In this document: positions 26,752 to 39,673 of the stretch, piece after piece
How positions within the stretch are numbered: position 1 is the stretch's first letter
How the letters are laid out: each line of letters begins with the position of its first letter
NCBI RefSeq assembly: GCF_000182565.1
Contig: NW_015971554.1
Span: 163,912 to 227,911 of the forward strand
Length of the DNA stretch: 64,000 nucleotides
Origin: Spizellomyces punctatus DAOM BR117
Taxonomy: Eukaryota; Chytridiomycota; Chytridiomycetes; Spizellomycetales; Spizellomycetaceae
Direction of reading: 5' to 3'
Translations under genes and position numbers: made by a program
Notes under the pieces: generated by a model
Databases searched by the model: none
What the model was told of the DNA's origin: nothing
What the model saw: the letters and a program-made list of their open reading frames with translations, nothing else

Positions 26752-27485
26752 TTGAATGGAGAGCGTCACTTTTTGAATGACCCAAACACCTGCACTTGCA
26801 TCATGCCGGTAGACATTCCCCTGGGCTTCTAAACACGTTTGTGATGGAATCGCATGAAGAGTTATGTTTGTCTGAATCTTGTAGACAGATGCATCATTTT
26901 GCAACCTGCCCGTATTCTGCACAGACAATGATCGCAAAGGCAACCCTCCTCCAAATTCAGATTTTGAGATGCAAGCCGATCTCCTTCGTGGCCATAAATT
27001 TGGAGAAGGGCACGTGACTCTGAAGGAAGCGAAAAGGCGACAAACCCCCTTGCTGTTTGTTCCTCTTCATTCCATGGCACTCCTTCCAGCGAGGGCCAAG
27101 CAACACCCAAGGTCAAACTGAACGGCAGTATAAAAACCACCCCGCTTCGTAGTCGTGTGAAGGCAAACTCTGATTATCACTCATTGAAAAGTAACCAGTT
27201 GTTGGCCAATCGAAAGAAGATCTCAAGGTGAGATTCAGCAACCGGAAACATGGACCGTCTAGTTGCGATATGGTTGCCTTTGCTCAGTTGGCTTTGCGGT
27301 ACAATACTGACGCACCAATATTATGTTGCAATAGAGCACAGATTCCGTGTGATCGGCAGTTTGCCGATATGTGTGTTTGATAATTGTTCGGCTGGGAACA
27401 GCGAAGCGGCTTTACATCCCAGTTAAACCGTTTATATTTCTCGAAACCTGTCATTTCAACCTTTTTTATCCGTCCATTTTATTCC
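26752..27485. promoter_or_regulatory. Intergenic region upstream of the R3H/SUZ gene
   Basis: This 734-bp stretch contains CACGTG at 27011-27016 and a good TATA-like TATAAAAA at 27129-27136, both oriented toward the R3H-domain gene, about 350 bp before its proposed ATG. An upstream ATG at 27251 opens a short frame (MDRLVAIWLP...) that ends without joining the R3H frame and may be an upstream ORF or 5' UTR. A 92-codon minus-strand frame (26862-27140) has no recognisable content. Confidence 0.4.
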
Positions 27486-29594
27486 ATGCCCTCACCTGAA
27501 ACTCCCATGGTAAGCTTGTATTATTTTAGGTGGACCATCTCATATATATTAGCTTACCGGTTGCGTCCCTTGCGTCCCTTGTTGACAAAAGACCCAGGAA
27601 GTTCCTTGTCTTGATCAAGACGGTTCTGGTGTCTCGCCAGAGCAAAATTCTGGAATAATCAGCAAATCACCATCAATTCTGAAGCAAAAGTCCGAAGGTG
27701 GAACAAATCCACTCACAGGGTCGCCACCTTGTGAGGATGATGATGTTGTATCCAGTTCATCTACTAGCGGAAGTGGAAGCATATCGTCCCCATGCCAGTC
27801 TGAGACCTCGGCAGATGCTGCATCCGAGGGCAATTGGGCCTCTGTGGATCCCCTACTATTGACCGCCGTACGAAGCTCTAAGGATCGGCTGTTTGTTTTG
27901 AAGCTGGATCAGCGGTGTGACGAATTCCTTAAAGACGCAAGGTTTGCATGATGGTTTCTATTTTCTAAGCACTCAAGGGAGTGCATGATTTCAGCGGTCA
28001 ACTTACACCATTCTCTGGCGTCTAGTCAGACCCGACTGGAGTTTCCCCAGATGAACTCCTATCAGCGACTGATAGTACATCGTGTAGCCCAATATTTCAA
28101 GCTGGTTCACGTTGCGGACTCAGCTCGTCGAGCGGTGGTCTTGTATAAGAATGCAGATTCTGAAACGTACGATCTCTATATATCGGATTTTGCTAACGTG
28201 GGCAATTTATGTTAACATGCCCTTGTTCTCATTACAGACCTTGTCTACGACTATGCGATATCCCTTTGGATGCGAGTACTGCATCCCAGAGCGCGGTGTC
28301 CTCCATCCGAATCATGCAAAGACATTCTCATCATCACAATCACAGTCACAATCGAGCCTCACGCCATTCAAGCACTGATAGCGGTTCTGAAGGGGCTAAT
28401 GGACCTTCGGGTGCTTTCAAATCAATTGAGGAACGCGAGGCTGCCTATCAGGCGGCGCGAGCACGAATATTTCAGGAAGATTCAGAGTCCGATGTCTCTA
28501 GCACCTCACGGACATCGAACCAGTCCAATAGTACAACGGGAAAGAGCACAGCCCGCAGTGGAAAGCATCACAATCGCAGTCAGGCTTCACGTTTAAAGCA
28601 GCAGCCAGGTGCAGCGCGGGGAAGAGGACAGCAATTCACTCCTCAAGGTGGCGTCCCATTCTCCATGCCTCCCAGCGATTATGCTCGCGTATCTCCGTAC
28701 TATGCGTACGACAATGGACCTCGCGGTGGATATCCATTAAACCCTTCTAATGGAATTCGGCCGAACTTGCGTGGACATCCACCAGCATTTGAGGCAATGT
28801 ATGGATCCGGAGCACCGCCGCCTTTCAACACCAACGGTCCTATGCCGTCTGGGACCCGCTACATGGGATCGTACGTAGACTGGAACGGGACAGTTTGTCA
28901 TGCCCAAGGCGAGTCGCCCGGTCAATCTGTGCAGGAGCCCAAGGCTCTGGACTCTATAAACAATCCCTTCGGAACAGCATCCATACCTGCACCCTATCCG
29001 TTTGCGCGTCCGGATTTTGGCATCCCTCCGTACACGTCACCTTTCACCGCTTCTCACATGGATGGTGTGGCGCTACATTACTACCCAGAGATTGGTACAT
29101 TTGTGCCTGGGCCAATGGTTGATCATGAAGGGGGCATAATGCAGCATGGTAGTGCACCAGGGCTAATGGGACCGAACGCCCCATACGCTGGTGGTTACCG
29201 AGAAACTGAACAAGGAGGATATGTTCCGCAACAGAAAGCACATTTCCCTGGAGGTCGCGATAGGCCGCTTCCTCGTCACGACCCATCTTTCTCAGATTTT
29301 TCTGTGCCAGATAGATTACAAGATCCATTGACTGACTGTTTTCGGCCAACGAACCCCCCCATATATCATTCACCTGATCCTCGGCCTCCTTATTCTTCCC
29401 ACACACCCATTTTTGAAGGAACATCGGTAAGAGTTCCGACTAGTGGACTTGGACGAGGAGGTTATGGCATGGTGAGAGGAGTTGTACCTTATTCAAATGG
29501 GAGTAGGGTTGGAGGACCAGAGGAAGGAGAGGTCGACGATCTAATCTCGGGAATAAATAGCGTTACGATAGATAGCATTGGAGATCAAAGCTAG
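27486..29594 (+). CDS. R3H and SUZ domain protein (R3HDM-like, putative RNA-binding)
   Basis: R3H domains bind single-stranded nucleic acid and SUZ segments bind RNA; animal R3HDM1/2 and Drosophila Encore share this order. Four exons fit in frame: 27486-27509 (MPSPETPM), 27598-27941, 28026-28166 and 28238-29594, giving 621 residues. Exon 2 ends in a helix with VDPLLLTAVRSSKDRLFVLK. Exon 3 holds the R3H core RLEFPQMNSYQRLIVHRVAQ and YFKLVHV. Exon 4 opens with PCLRLCDIPL, then the SUZ signature FKSIEEREAAYQAARARIF after a His/Ser-rich stretch, then about 350 residues rich in Pro, Gly and Tyr without a fold I recognise. The 24-nt first exon is the only ATG that joins exon 2 in frame. Domain calls are firm; the cellular role is inferred from relatives. 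Confidence 0.85.
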
Positions 29595-29935
29595 CGGCTC
29601 ATGGTAAAGCTAGTTCTGTAAATATAGTGAAATTATTACACTCGAAAATATCCCCATTTCATCTGTTAAATTGTGGGGGTTTGGGATTTGATCATGTGAG
29701 CGCATGTGATGTGATACAACGGCCAATGTGACACAACCGCCTCGCCTCAACCCGTCGGACGTGGCTTGCCGCAACTTTTGGTTGGGTCCGTTTTGAGTTT
29801 CGGTTGGTGTGTGTTTGTTCATTGGGTTATCGGGTTTTGGAAATTATTGTGTTTTTTCAGAGGTTGCTTTTTGGTGGGAGCATCAACGACAGGTTAACGG
29901 GCAGCCAAAAACACATTTACTGGCGGTAACTCACC
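29595..29935. other. Intergenic, nothing recognised
   Basis: A 341-bp spacer between two genes on the plus strand. It should hold the 3' end of the R3H gene and the promoter of the membrane-protein gene. I see no motif, repeat or RNA gene. Confidence 0.4.
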
Positions 29936-31389
29936 ATGAACTTTGATTCAACCCTTCAACGCATTCCGACGGGAGGTTCAAATGAGTATCGGCCAGCACC
30001 TGCACGACACATGACATGGAGGTCTAGACTGGTATGATGATATTATACGACAGGTTTCTTTATAACAACTTTATGAACTTTTTGACGATCATTACAGACA
30101 CCCAAGGATCCCTGGGCGAAGGGTGCTGTAATTTGGGCGACATCCCAGCTACTCGTCATTGTGATACTAGAAGCCGCCATAGCCAAAATTCACGGGGACT
30201 ACCGCTCAGAGCTCGAAGCGCTCAACGATCCTGCCGTGGATCAAAGTGTTGTGCCAAACGCAAGAGCAATAACAATCTATCATGCACTTTTTATTGTCGC
30301 GCAGGCGTTTCAGTGGGTATTGGCGGCCGATGCGGTACGTTTCCTCATTCTTGTGGTTTATTTTGTTGGACTTTCGTTGGATTAAGGAGAGCTGGCATGA
30401 TAGGTCCTTACCTCTTCCATGATCCAACTTGTTTCGACAACACTTTACAACACTGCGCTGTTTGCATACTCTATCGTGCAATTTAAACAAGCCAAAGATA
30501 TTGCTGACCAAGTCACACAACTGGGGCTGCCTAACTTGCCCAAACCTCATCCCACAAAAACACCAGAATTTATCGTCATTGTCGCTATGGCAATCTTTGC
30601 AGCGGGCTGGATGGTCATCTCTCAACGGCTGTACCGTGTGTTCGGATGGAGTATTTTCAAAGAGCTTGGAGCAGATATTGCCGTTCGAAGTACGATGCAT
30701 CGCTTTTTGGTCGGAATCCTGATCCTCCCTCGCTGACGCAACTTGTTCTTTTCATTAAAGACCGACTAAAGTTGTACCATATTTATATGATGCTCCTCAA
30801 GCTTGATGTCTTTTTCTTCCTCGGATTTGATATACAGTTCCTCCTTCTTGTTCTGCTGAACGATGGAGACGTTTCCTCGAGGTGGACACATGGATTGATA
30901 GCAATACCATTTACCTTGATTCTCTTGGTCATTGCGTACTTTGCGGTATGGTACTTTTGCGAACACTACTTGTTTGCGTACTCATCATCGTTTTCTCGTA
31001 GATTCGTAAAGAGAGCAACATTTTAATGACGCTGACACTGTTGGGATTATCTGGGGGGATTGGGTACTTGATTGCCAAGCTGGTCGATGTCATGAAGAAA
31101 GGGGATACGCCAAAGTATTCTGGCAGTCGAAACTCTTTGACATTCTTTGGTATGAGTTTTTGAGTGCCATGGCTATAGCAAAGACAGCGGCTCACAATTT
31201 AATTTTCTTATCTATCGCGTAGAGTCTATCACCTTGGCACTATCCGTAGCGACATTTGTAGTTGCTATTATGAATTTTAGAAATTTTGGGAAGGGGTTGA
31301 AAGAGCAATTGGAAAGAGCGCGCGGCCAAAATATGGAGCTGGACGACATACAACGGCCGCCGAAAGACAATCGCTGGACTCTTGATTAG
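29936..31389 (+). CDS. UPF0658-type Golgi membrane protein
   Basis: Family of fungal polytopic membrane proteins placed in the Golgi in fission yeast; molecular role unknown. Six exons fit in frame: 29936-30031, 30098-30334, 30404-30689, 30761-30945, 31002-31149 and 31223-31389, giving 372 residues. Hydrophobic segments include VIWATSQLLVIVILEAAIA, ALFIVAQAFQWVLAADA, FIVIVAMAIFAAGWMVIS and LDVFFFLGFDIQFLLLVL. The segment GWSIFKELGADIAVR followed by YHIYMMLLKLDVFFFLGF is the conserved family core. The C-terminal tail is short, charged and cytosolic-looking. It converges on the PP2A subunit gene with 248 bp between stop codons. Confidence 0.8.
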
Positions 31390-31637
31390 ATCTAAACCTA
31401 GATATATGGTGTTAGATAGTTTCTTGTTTGTATTTAGGTCGTCCTATTCTTATGCTTTTTTTAGTTTTTGCAATTTATTGACATGACATGCAAAAATCGC
31501 TCTATGACTGTCTGGAAAGATGATACTATTTTGTTGATTTGTATATTACGTAACAGGCCATAGCGTTCATCGTCCCCAAACGAAATCACCCAAAAACCAC
31601 TCTTCTCCACACATTTAAAAAACATTTGCATTGTCCT

Positions 31638-34303
31638 TTAATCATTACTGGTATCTGCATTGCTCTTGGCTTTCTGTGTCGTAAGCTCTTCCAGAGATTT
31701 ATGGCGTGAGAGCTCAGAGAGCACAGTTTCATCGACGGGTAACACCGACTTTCGCCTGAAGCGTTGTGGAGTCGGTCTGTCTTCAAATTGTTGCTAACGT
31801 GTGGGGTAGGTATTAGCGCTCAGCATGTGAATTGCATTCCAAGATGTAGCCAATGAAAACACGTACCAACTCCTTGTTCAGCACATCATCCTCTGGTGGC
31901 TCTGGCTTTGTTGGAGTTTCTTCCAGCGGATCAGCTGTCAGAGGTACGGCTACTATCATCCCACGTATTTTAGTAAAAACTCCTCTAAACATCTAATCAC
32001 TAAATAACCCACATGGAATGACCGCCGTAACACTTGGAATGGATACCGGTAAACGTGCAGCCTGGGCGGATGGCAATTTTCCTGCATTCTGTGTCGCCAG
32101 CTGTTCAAGTTTCTGCCATATTTCTTCCCGGTCCTTTTGCTTCTTCCGCTCACTGGTATGAGAAAGTATGAGTAATCCACAAAGGAACTGTCCTCTAGCT
32201 ATTGCACGCTTACAGCTGGCGATTTTGTTTGTATTTGTTTGTGCATTCGTCAAACAGCTTTGGGCTGATCTCCATGAAAAGCTTTAAGGCATTGTAAACT
32301 AGGCCATGAATGGTCCTAAGTCCACAAAATGCTAAGTAGGCTGAACAGAAGATGGCTTAAACATTGATTCAAGAAATACCTGTTCCAGTGTGTTTTTGAA
32401 TTTCGATACAGGGAGGAAAACATGATGGGAAGTATGACGCTGGCATTGTCACCAATCAAGTTGATAATATAGTCGTTGTTCCAATAATACAAAGCTCGCT
32501 CTGCCACCTGAAACGAACGGACGTGAGAACGGTGGGCAAAAAGGTGGAGACCTGAGACCTGAAGAATTCGCTTTAGGCACTGAAATTACCTGGAAATGTG
32601 GGCTAGAAACGCATCGAGAGATTTGCTGGAACAATGGAACTTGAATCTTTACAAACTCTTGTGGTTCAATCACGTCCAATATTTCCTCAATCTCGTTCAG
32701 AAACATGACTTCCTTTGGGCTGTTCACTTTGGGCCAATACCGGAGCAGTCCGCACACCACCTATACAGAGGGCGTCAGCGCCAAATCTTTCACAGCTGAC
32801 AAACGAGCTTCTGACCTCCTCAGTCAACGCGGGATCCTTTTCGAGAAATTGCACCACACAGTACGCCAACTGAGGATGATACAACGTCAACGATTTGGCC
32901 TTGTGCAGTGGGATCAGGACTCTAGTGAGGAAGACTTTGTGCTCTTCTTTCAGTGGCAAAGCAAAACCGTTGATGATACTGTGAAGCATATCGCTGAGAA
33001 ATCCATGCAAACCAAGTAAGAAACGGTGCCAAACGATGGTACCTTCCAAGGATCTCCAACAATTCTGCGATACCGTTGTGCCGCTCCTGTTCATAAATGA
33101 ACTGGAAGAACACGTTGTTGATGGATCTCCGAATGAAGGCTCGCAGGTTGAGAAATTTGCCGTAGATGCGATGCAGCGTTGTTTTAAGGAAATCACGCTC
33201 CCGTGGATCTTCGCTGTCAAACAGATCCAGCAACTATGCCATAGCATCTAAGTTTCTACACTGTTCATCGAATGAACGCCAAATTGACGTACCTGCAAGA
33301 TGAAGTGCTGATCTATGTACTTCTTCGCAATGTTGGTATTGAAATCCGGCGATTCAATGAACCGCAAGAAAAATTCGTACACAATTTGCAGGTGGGGCCA
33401 AGCCATTTCAAGGACGGGTTCGTCTTCCTCGGGATCAAAGGCATCACCACTGGGATTTACTTGAGGAGGTATTGTTCGGAATAGGTTGGTAGCAAACTAA
33501 TGCGAATCCATAAAAACAGTCAGTACTTGTGGAGCATTCACGATAAGCCATTCAGACGCTTGCCACACCATATTAACGACTTCCGGGTAGATCGGTTCCG
33601 TGATGACGCCCCGGTTGTTACTGATGTATTCTACCAGTTCGGTCAGAGTCTGACGTTTGATCTCCTTTCCTTTCAGGTCGGACAATGAGTCGCTAAAGTC
33701 GAAGATGACGTTACACTGTTGGATCTTCTTGACTAGAAGATCCTGACGTTCAGAGGCAACTACATCTGCAAATGACGAAAAATCACGTCAGCTCCGCTTG
33801 TGTGCCATAGAAGTAGCAAGAGGTGCGGACCTTTAAAGGAAACCAATTTCTCCAGCTCAACACGTTCTGTGACGTGGAAGCGAGATGACCTTTGACGACG
33901 AGGTGCCTTGCTGGTAGGTACTGCATCTTTCGGGGTGTTTTTCAATCGATTGAGCGGACCACTCTTTGGAATCTCTTTATCGAGTATTTTATGACCGCCA
34001 ACGGATGTTGAAGAGGATGATGATGCCTGAACATTGACATTCAGCAAAGCGGCCTACTATTCATCAACTTGATACTATACTCACCGGTATCAATTGTGGT
34101 TGAGGTTCCATTTTCGCGTCTTCCCTCTTCGATGAAGATTTAGGGGAGCTTTCCTTTGTTTGCTTGTCCTTGGAAGACGCCTGTGCCTTCTCTTGTTTCT
34201 GCTGCTGGGGTTGTGGAGCAGCCGCTACCTTATTCGAAGCCGTTGACTTGCTAACGTTTGAAGAGCCGCTGGAATCGGGGGTCTTATTTCTAGACAACTG
34301 CAT
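31638..34303 (-). CDS. RTS1: PP2A regulatory subunit B56 (B' family, yeast Rts1)
   Basis: B56 subunits direct protein phosphatase 2A to substrates in the cytosol and at kinetochores and the bud neck. Many short exons on the minus strand splice into the HEAT-like B56 fold. Segments read include [137 protein letters not shown] and the C-terminal [20 protein letters not shown]. The last exon ends with TAA at 31638-31640. The N terminus is a Ser/Gln/Lys-rich extension ([13 protein letters not shown]...), as in fungal B56 proteins. ATG 34303 is preferred; an in-frame ATG at 34567 would add a hydrophobic leader not expected for this cytosolic family. Confidence 0.92.
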
Positions 34304-35779
34304 TTCGGATACATGTTTGTCAAATGGGTCCGATGAAATGGTGCTTGGACAAAAGTCGTCCGCTGCAGAGAATGGATACCTACGACGCGATTTTTCAGCC
34401 CTTTCATCGCGAGGCGGGTCAAGTAGTCCAGGAAGGAGATGCCCACAACAAGCGAGCAACAACACGCTAGGGACAGCGAGAAGATGGCCCAGATGTGGAG
34501 ACAAAGTGCAAATCACGAGAGAATGCGAATGACGAAAATGGAAGCGGGCAAGCAAATGCATTAGCACCTTACATAATAATCACACAAATTGCAAGAAGCC
34601 CGGGTTGAACATACCGGTTTGAAAAACGAAATAACCCAATAGCCGAGTGCAAATGGGAAGCACTGCTGTTCTCACTAGTCCCTGTCAGCGGACGCACGTA
34701 GGACGCCGGAAGGTAAAAGCAAACGAAACGGACGGGTGCGGGAGGCAGCCAGACTAAAAAAGATGAAAACCCAAAGGCACTGTTAAAAGTCCAGCTCGTA
34801 ACGTGCCAACGAAAATCCTCTTTGTGTGTGATTGCCAGCTATCTGCAACCAAAAACAACTGGCCGCGCGTTTGGTTATTCCCTTCTACAGGCCCCCCGGC
34901 CCGAACCCGTCTCGCGTAGCAAAGAACAAGTTGCGAGAATGTCCGCAAAAAACAAAAGCAGACAGAAATCACGATGCAGCCAAATTTCCCCACGCCTTTG
35001 CAGAACGGCACGCCGAGTTCGGAGTTTTGCCCCGTCCTTTGATTGAATCCCGCTGTGTGTGTAACCGCCGCGGCTTAGTCTCATGATGGCCCCTCCCCCA
35101 ACGAGAAGCCCCGCTTCTGTAAGTCTTGCTATCGACGTTTGGCGACTTTCCAAGAACGAGAGCAGCTTCCAGCGTTCAGCAACGCACATCCTCCATTTTA
35201 GGTTGACATTCCTTCTTTACCCCCCCTCCATGGGGAGTTGAAGGAATAAAAATACATTCTTGTCCCATCAAACTCGTGCGATACGACGGGGCGGCCGTCC
35301 TTTTTTTTTGTATCTGCTCATGAATATCCCCATGTCTTTTTGCTTACCTTGCTGTCCCTTTATGAAAATGTTCCAAGCAGCCCGAAAGCAGTGTTACTGC
35401 AAGGTCGGGAAAAAAAAAAGGCAACAGGGTGCAGCAAATCACAAAAAGGCTGCACGTTCAAGAACAGTTTGAAATCCTCATGTTCAAAACCTCCTTCCAG
35501 GGCGATATTGTCATCATCGTCTATATATAGAGATGCATTGAAATTCGTGTTGGGACGCGATCTTCTTTTCGATGCAAGCCACACATACATTGCTCATAAA
35601 ACGAACATGTTCTGGAGGGCCACAACTGGTGGATGGGAGTGGTGCCCAGTTTCATTTAGCTTGCATTTAGCTTGCTGCTCCAAGGTATTTCCCTGGGATG
35701 GTACACACATTACAGGAAGAAGGTATTATTTACTACCACTATACAAACAAGCCAAAGATCACAATCTCTACAGCCAAAA
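34304..35779. other. Gene-free stretch between B56 and CCT4
   Basis: About 1.5 kb between the B56 start and the CCT4 stop, the longest spacer in the window. It should contain the B56 promoter and 5' leader and the CCT4 3' end. It shows homopolymer runs (T9 near 35300, A9 near 35410) and several open frames of 60-160 codons on both strands, none with family resemblance or plausible composition. No RNA gene was recognised. Confidence 0.4.
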
Positions 35780-38046
35780 TTATCTTACAGCAACACTGAC
35801 AATGGAAAGGTAAGTACATCTTTGAAAAATCAAACAGTCAACTCACAACCGTAGAACGTACATGTCGTCAATCTTCATAATCATCTTGACCGTTTCCGCT
35901 GCAAGCTCAATGGCGCTGGTGGATACCAACAACGGTTGTACGACATTCTCCTCCAAGATGTTGGAAATTGTCCCCTGACAAATAAGCAATGTTTAACACT
36001 TGAAAAAGCACCAATGGTCCAGAAAAAAATGAAATACCTTGCGGACATTGATGCCGGCAGTTTTCTCGCCTTTGGCATGTCTGTTACGCAATTCCGTCAC
36101 AATCGCAATCGGGTGCAATCCAGCATTCTCCGCCAAAGTGGTTGGGATGATCTCAAGAGCTTCGGCAAAGGCTTGGAAACAATAGGCCTCCATGCCCTTT
36201 AGCGTCCTGGCATGCTCCATCAATCGACGAGAAACCTCAATCTCCGGAGCACCGCCCCCAGCAATGAGCGCACGTTTCTTGACGAGGCACCGAATCACAC
36301 AAAGAGCATCGTGTAAAGACCTTTCCGCTTCCTCCAGGACCAATGGGTTGGAACCATGGATCAAGACTGACACAGTCTTCCCGGCATTCTTCACTCCCTG
36401 CACCTTGACCACCTTGGCCCCAGCGCTCTCGACCTCCTCCACGACATCTGCGTACCCAAGTTTGTCTTCGGTGAATGATTCGATATCGGCAATCGGTTTG
36501 CAGCCAGTAGACTAGTGGGTCGTCTCATTGATTAAACGTTCAGATATAAATTTTAGGCTTCACTCTGGAAATACCTTGCAAATGAATTCGATCTCGTCTC
36601 TTTCCACATCTCTAATGGCCAAAATCTTCAGCTTCGACAGGAAGTGTAATGACAGTTCATTCACAGCATCGCGAAGAATGGACTTTTGAATCAAAAGAAC
36701 GTTGCACCCGGTCTTTTTGATCTTCTTGCACATATTCAAAAGATACTGGCGCTCCTCTTTCAGAATTTTATCCATTTGACGGTAATCATTGACAATGACT
36801 TGATTCTCCATCTGTTCCGAACAATGTTCATGAGACTATTGCTATGTGCACAACAATGTCATTTGTGAACTCACGTCAGGTTTAGGAGGCGATAACTGGA
36901 ACTGAATCAGTCCAATTTTCGCCTTTTCAATACGGGTCGGGCCACCGGCGCTTTTTATCACATTCTGTGTCAAGACCAGACCATCCACCAACTCCGTATC
37001 GTCAATAGTACCCCCAACTTTTTTGACTAGCCGGATGTCTTTAAGATCCACATTGTCAGAAATTGCGGGATCAATGACGCGGAGAACACTATCCACGGCG
37101 ATAGGAGATAGAAGGCTAGAGTATTGAGACACAATCTAGTTGCACCATATATAATCTATCAATCTCGGGACCACTTTGACATAGTTGTTGCTCGCTGTCA
37201 CATACCTTTGAGCTAAGCGAGGTGGTTGCACTCTTCAGTAGTGATTCCCGATCATTGAGATCCAGTTTTACGGACATTTCAGTAAGGTACTGAGTTGCTT
37301 TTCCAGCTGCGCGCTGGAACGACTCGGCAATAATTGTTGGATGAATTCCTAAGCTAGTATTAGGAACTCAGGCGGCCATAACATGCACATCATAGGACGC
37401 AAACCTTTCTCAAGTAACCGTTCTGCGGCTGTCAATAGACTTCCTGCCAAAACTACAACTGATGTTGTTCCATCTCCAGCCTCCACGTCCTGTGCTGCGG
37501 ACAAATCCACCAACTGCCCAGAACTATGAATATCACCAGCGCAGTAGAATAAGAATAAGATCTCACAATCTCTTACCATCTTCGCCGCGGGATGCAGGAC
37601 AGACATATGCTTCATTATGGTTGCTCCGTCATTTGTAATCACGACGTTTTCTCCGGCCTTTCCTGTTTGAATCTGGATATACGGAATGTGAGATTGCCCT
37701 GCGCACCGCTGGCGAGACACGATCGCATCAGATCTCACAATACCATCTTGTCCATTCCCTTCGGTCCCAAACTCGTTCGGACGGCATCTGCCACAGCTAT
37801 GACACGTAATGGTAATGCGTTAGCACTGTACGTTGCAGTTGGCGATGGGTTGCAGATGGACGTGTTTGCTCGCAATTTCCGCGAAGAGACAAACGTCTCT
37901 TCGTAGTATCGTTCTACGGGCGCCAAATCCTCATTATCCTCCATCTCCAGAAGCGCACGCTTACCTTTTGCAGCGATGATATTACTCGCTCGAACCTCAG
38001 TGGGCTTCTCCTTGTCCTGGAACTGCTTTGGTTTGACTGCTGCCAT
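35780..38046 (-). CDS. CCT4: T-complex protein 1 subunit delta (CCT4)
   Basis: One of eight subunits of the cytosolic chaperonin TRiC/CCT, which folds actin and tubulin. Exons on the minus strand read [18 protein letters not shown], an intron after SNIIAAK, then [52 protein letters not shown] (ATP site), [115 protein letters not shown] and [11 protein letters not shown]. The last exon begins after CCATTGTCAG and turns the end into KIDDIVAVR followed by TAA at 35780-35782, matching the delta-subunit terminus; reading through the preceding GTACGT donor gives a poorer end. The family motif order and the KIDDIV ending identify delta among CCT subunits. Confidence 0.95.
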
Positions 38047-38436
38047 ATTGAGACCAAGGGGACGACGTAGAATAAGATATCACAAGGTGGTGGATGGAAC
38101 GTTCGGATGGATGGAGAGGTACGAATTCGAGGACGGATGGAAGGATGGATGGATATTTGGGCGATGGATGGATGGATGAGACTTCTACGGATGGCCTGTC
38201 GCAAGCGTATCTTGCAATCGGACTCGTTAACGCGCTGCGCATGTCCGGACGGGAGACACGTAAAGTACGTTACACACATATTTGACCGATGATGGTGGAC
38301 GACCTTTGACCTAATAGTTTTGAACGGAAGTAAAGGGAGCATCAAGGCGATCATCAAAGCCTACGTCTGACACTCCTTCAGATGCAATGATTGATGGCAG
38401 TTGCTGGACTGTTCATCAATTAACTTGAACCACTAA
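38047..38436. promoter_or_regulatory. CCT4 upstream region with GGAT-type repeats
   Basis: About 390 bp upstream of the CCT4 start. GGATGGATGG-type units recur at about 38091-38096, 38105-38114, 38134-38154 and 38164-38178 on the plus strand, some 45-135 bp before the start codon. The tract is an imperfect tetranucleotide repeat. A promoter or 5' UTR role is inferred only from position. Confidence 0.5.
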
Positions 38437-38736
38437 CTGGGTGGAGGATGAAATGCCAACCCTTGGGAGAGTCTAGAAGCCGAGAGCTGAGGAGGTTGCA
38501 AGTGACGGCCCTTGGTTATGGACCAACTGACTTTCGATGTATAACATATGGGAGGAATTTCAAGATATCTCTGGCCACCTATCGCTAAAGTTGACATTTG
38601 ACATTCGATGCCTTGTTGAGTAGAACTGGATACATTTTGCACAGTCTTTTGGCTATAGTCCAAGATTAAACCATTGTCATGCTCGTCACTACTTGGCAAG
38701 TTCCACAGAGCACGGACATGGTGCCACATTTTCCAA

Positions 38737-39219
38737 TCAATGCAGGCAAGAAACAGCATGTACCATTGACCGTTCCAAGATGATACGCTCCGCCTGAGCT
38801 ATTCCCCTTGCTTGCTCCCGCAAATAATTGTAGACAATCCTCAGCTGTTCAGCCCTTCATAGTATTTGAACGGCTAGCAAGGCACGAGTCAGTGTAAGAA
38901 TACCCACCAAGTTCTGTTTTAGGAAGCATCGTCAAACCATCAACGTCTTTTCCGCCATCTGTACGCCTAGCCACCTCAACGAGATCAATAGATATTCGTC
39001 ACCGGAAGCTGCATTTGACGACATCTTCCAGATATAACCCCAATACGGCGCCATAGAGGACCATACTATGTTACAAAGATCATCCAAGGAAGTGAGAGAA
39101 CACAGATATGACAAAGAGGCCCTATATTCCAAAGCAGAGGGTTCCACAGATGATGGAGTCCAAACCTTGTAGGTTGGTTCCCATATTTTCTTTTTACAGC
39201 GCATTGGTGGTTGCAGCAC
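38737..39219 (-). CDS. Unidentified, doubtful spliced gene
   Basis: Two adjacent minus-strand segments look coding. An open frame at 38932-39219 reads KVWTPSSVEPSALEYRAS, SLTSLDDLCNIVWSSM and LISLRWLGVQMAEKTLM. After a GTTTGA donor it can join a segment starting CTGAGG near 38850 that reads LRIVYNYLREQARGIAQAER and IILERSM and ends with TGA at 38737-38739. Both parts have balanced amino-acid content and helical character, but I recognise no family and cannot fix the first exon; an in-frame stop lies just upstream of 39219. It could be a short real gene, a remnant, or chance open frames. Confidence 0.3.
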
Positions 39220-39673
39220 AGTGGTGAGTGCCGTGTGAAAACAGACTTGGAGAAATCACAATGTCAACAGGCTGCAAAACACTAGCACCTAAAGTCCCGC
39301 CTAGTCCCATCCTTCGAACAAGGGCGGGGCATTACTGTCATTTGCGGAGGACAAATGTCAATTGCCATCCAGCTTCTGGACGACGAGCGACAAACAATCA
39401 AACACACGTGAGGGAAGGATGCTTGCGGTCTTGTGTGACGTGTTGTACATCCGTGGCTTTTCGGTTGTATCCTTTTCCATCAGCGTTGTACAGATAGCGG
39501 CCAACGTTGAACGAAGCGCATCGCTCGGAGGATTTGCACGACGACGAGCGGATTGTCCATTTTACTGCATCCATTTAGTTTCTTGGTCGACGTTGCCCCT
39601 TCCTTTGTGGATCCCAGTTCTGGTCGACTGGTGCCACTGGTGCTTCTACAATAGACTAAAAGAATAGAGCACA

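Noticed and set aside
26862-27140. A 92-codon minus-strand frame between COX5B and the R3H gene
   Set aside because: No family resemblance, and it covers the TATA-like and CACGTG elements upstream of the R3H gene.
34064-34567. N-terminal extension of the B56 subunit starting at 34567
   Set aside because: It adds a hydrophobic His/Leu-rich leader not expected in a cytosolic PP2A subunit; ATG 34303 fits better.
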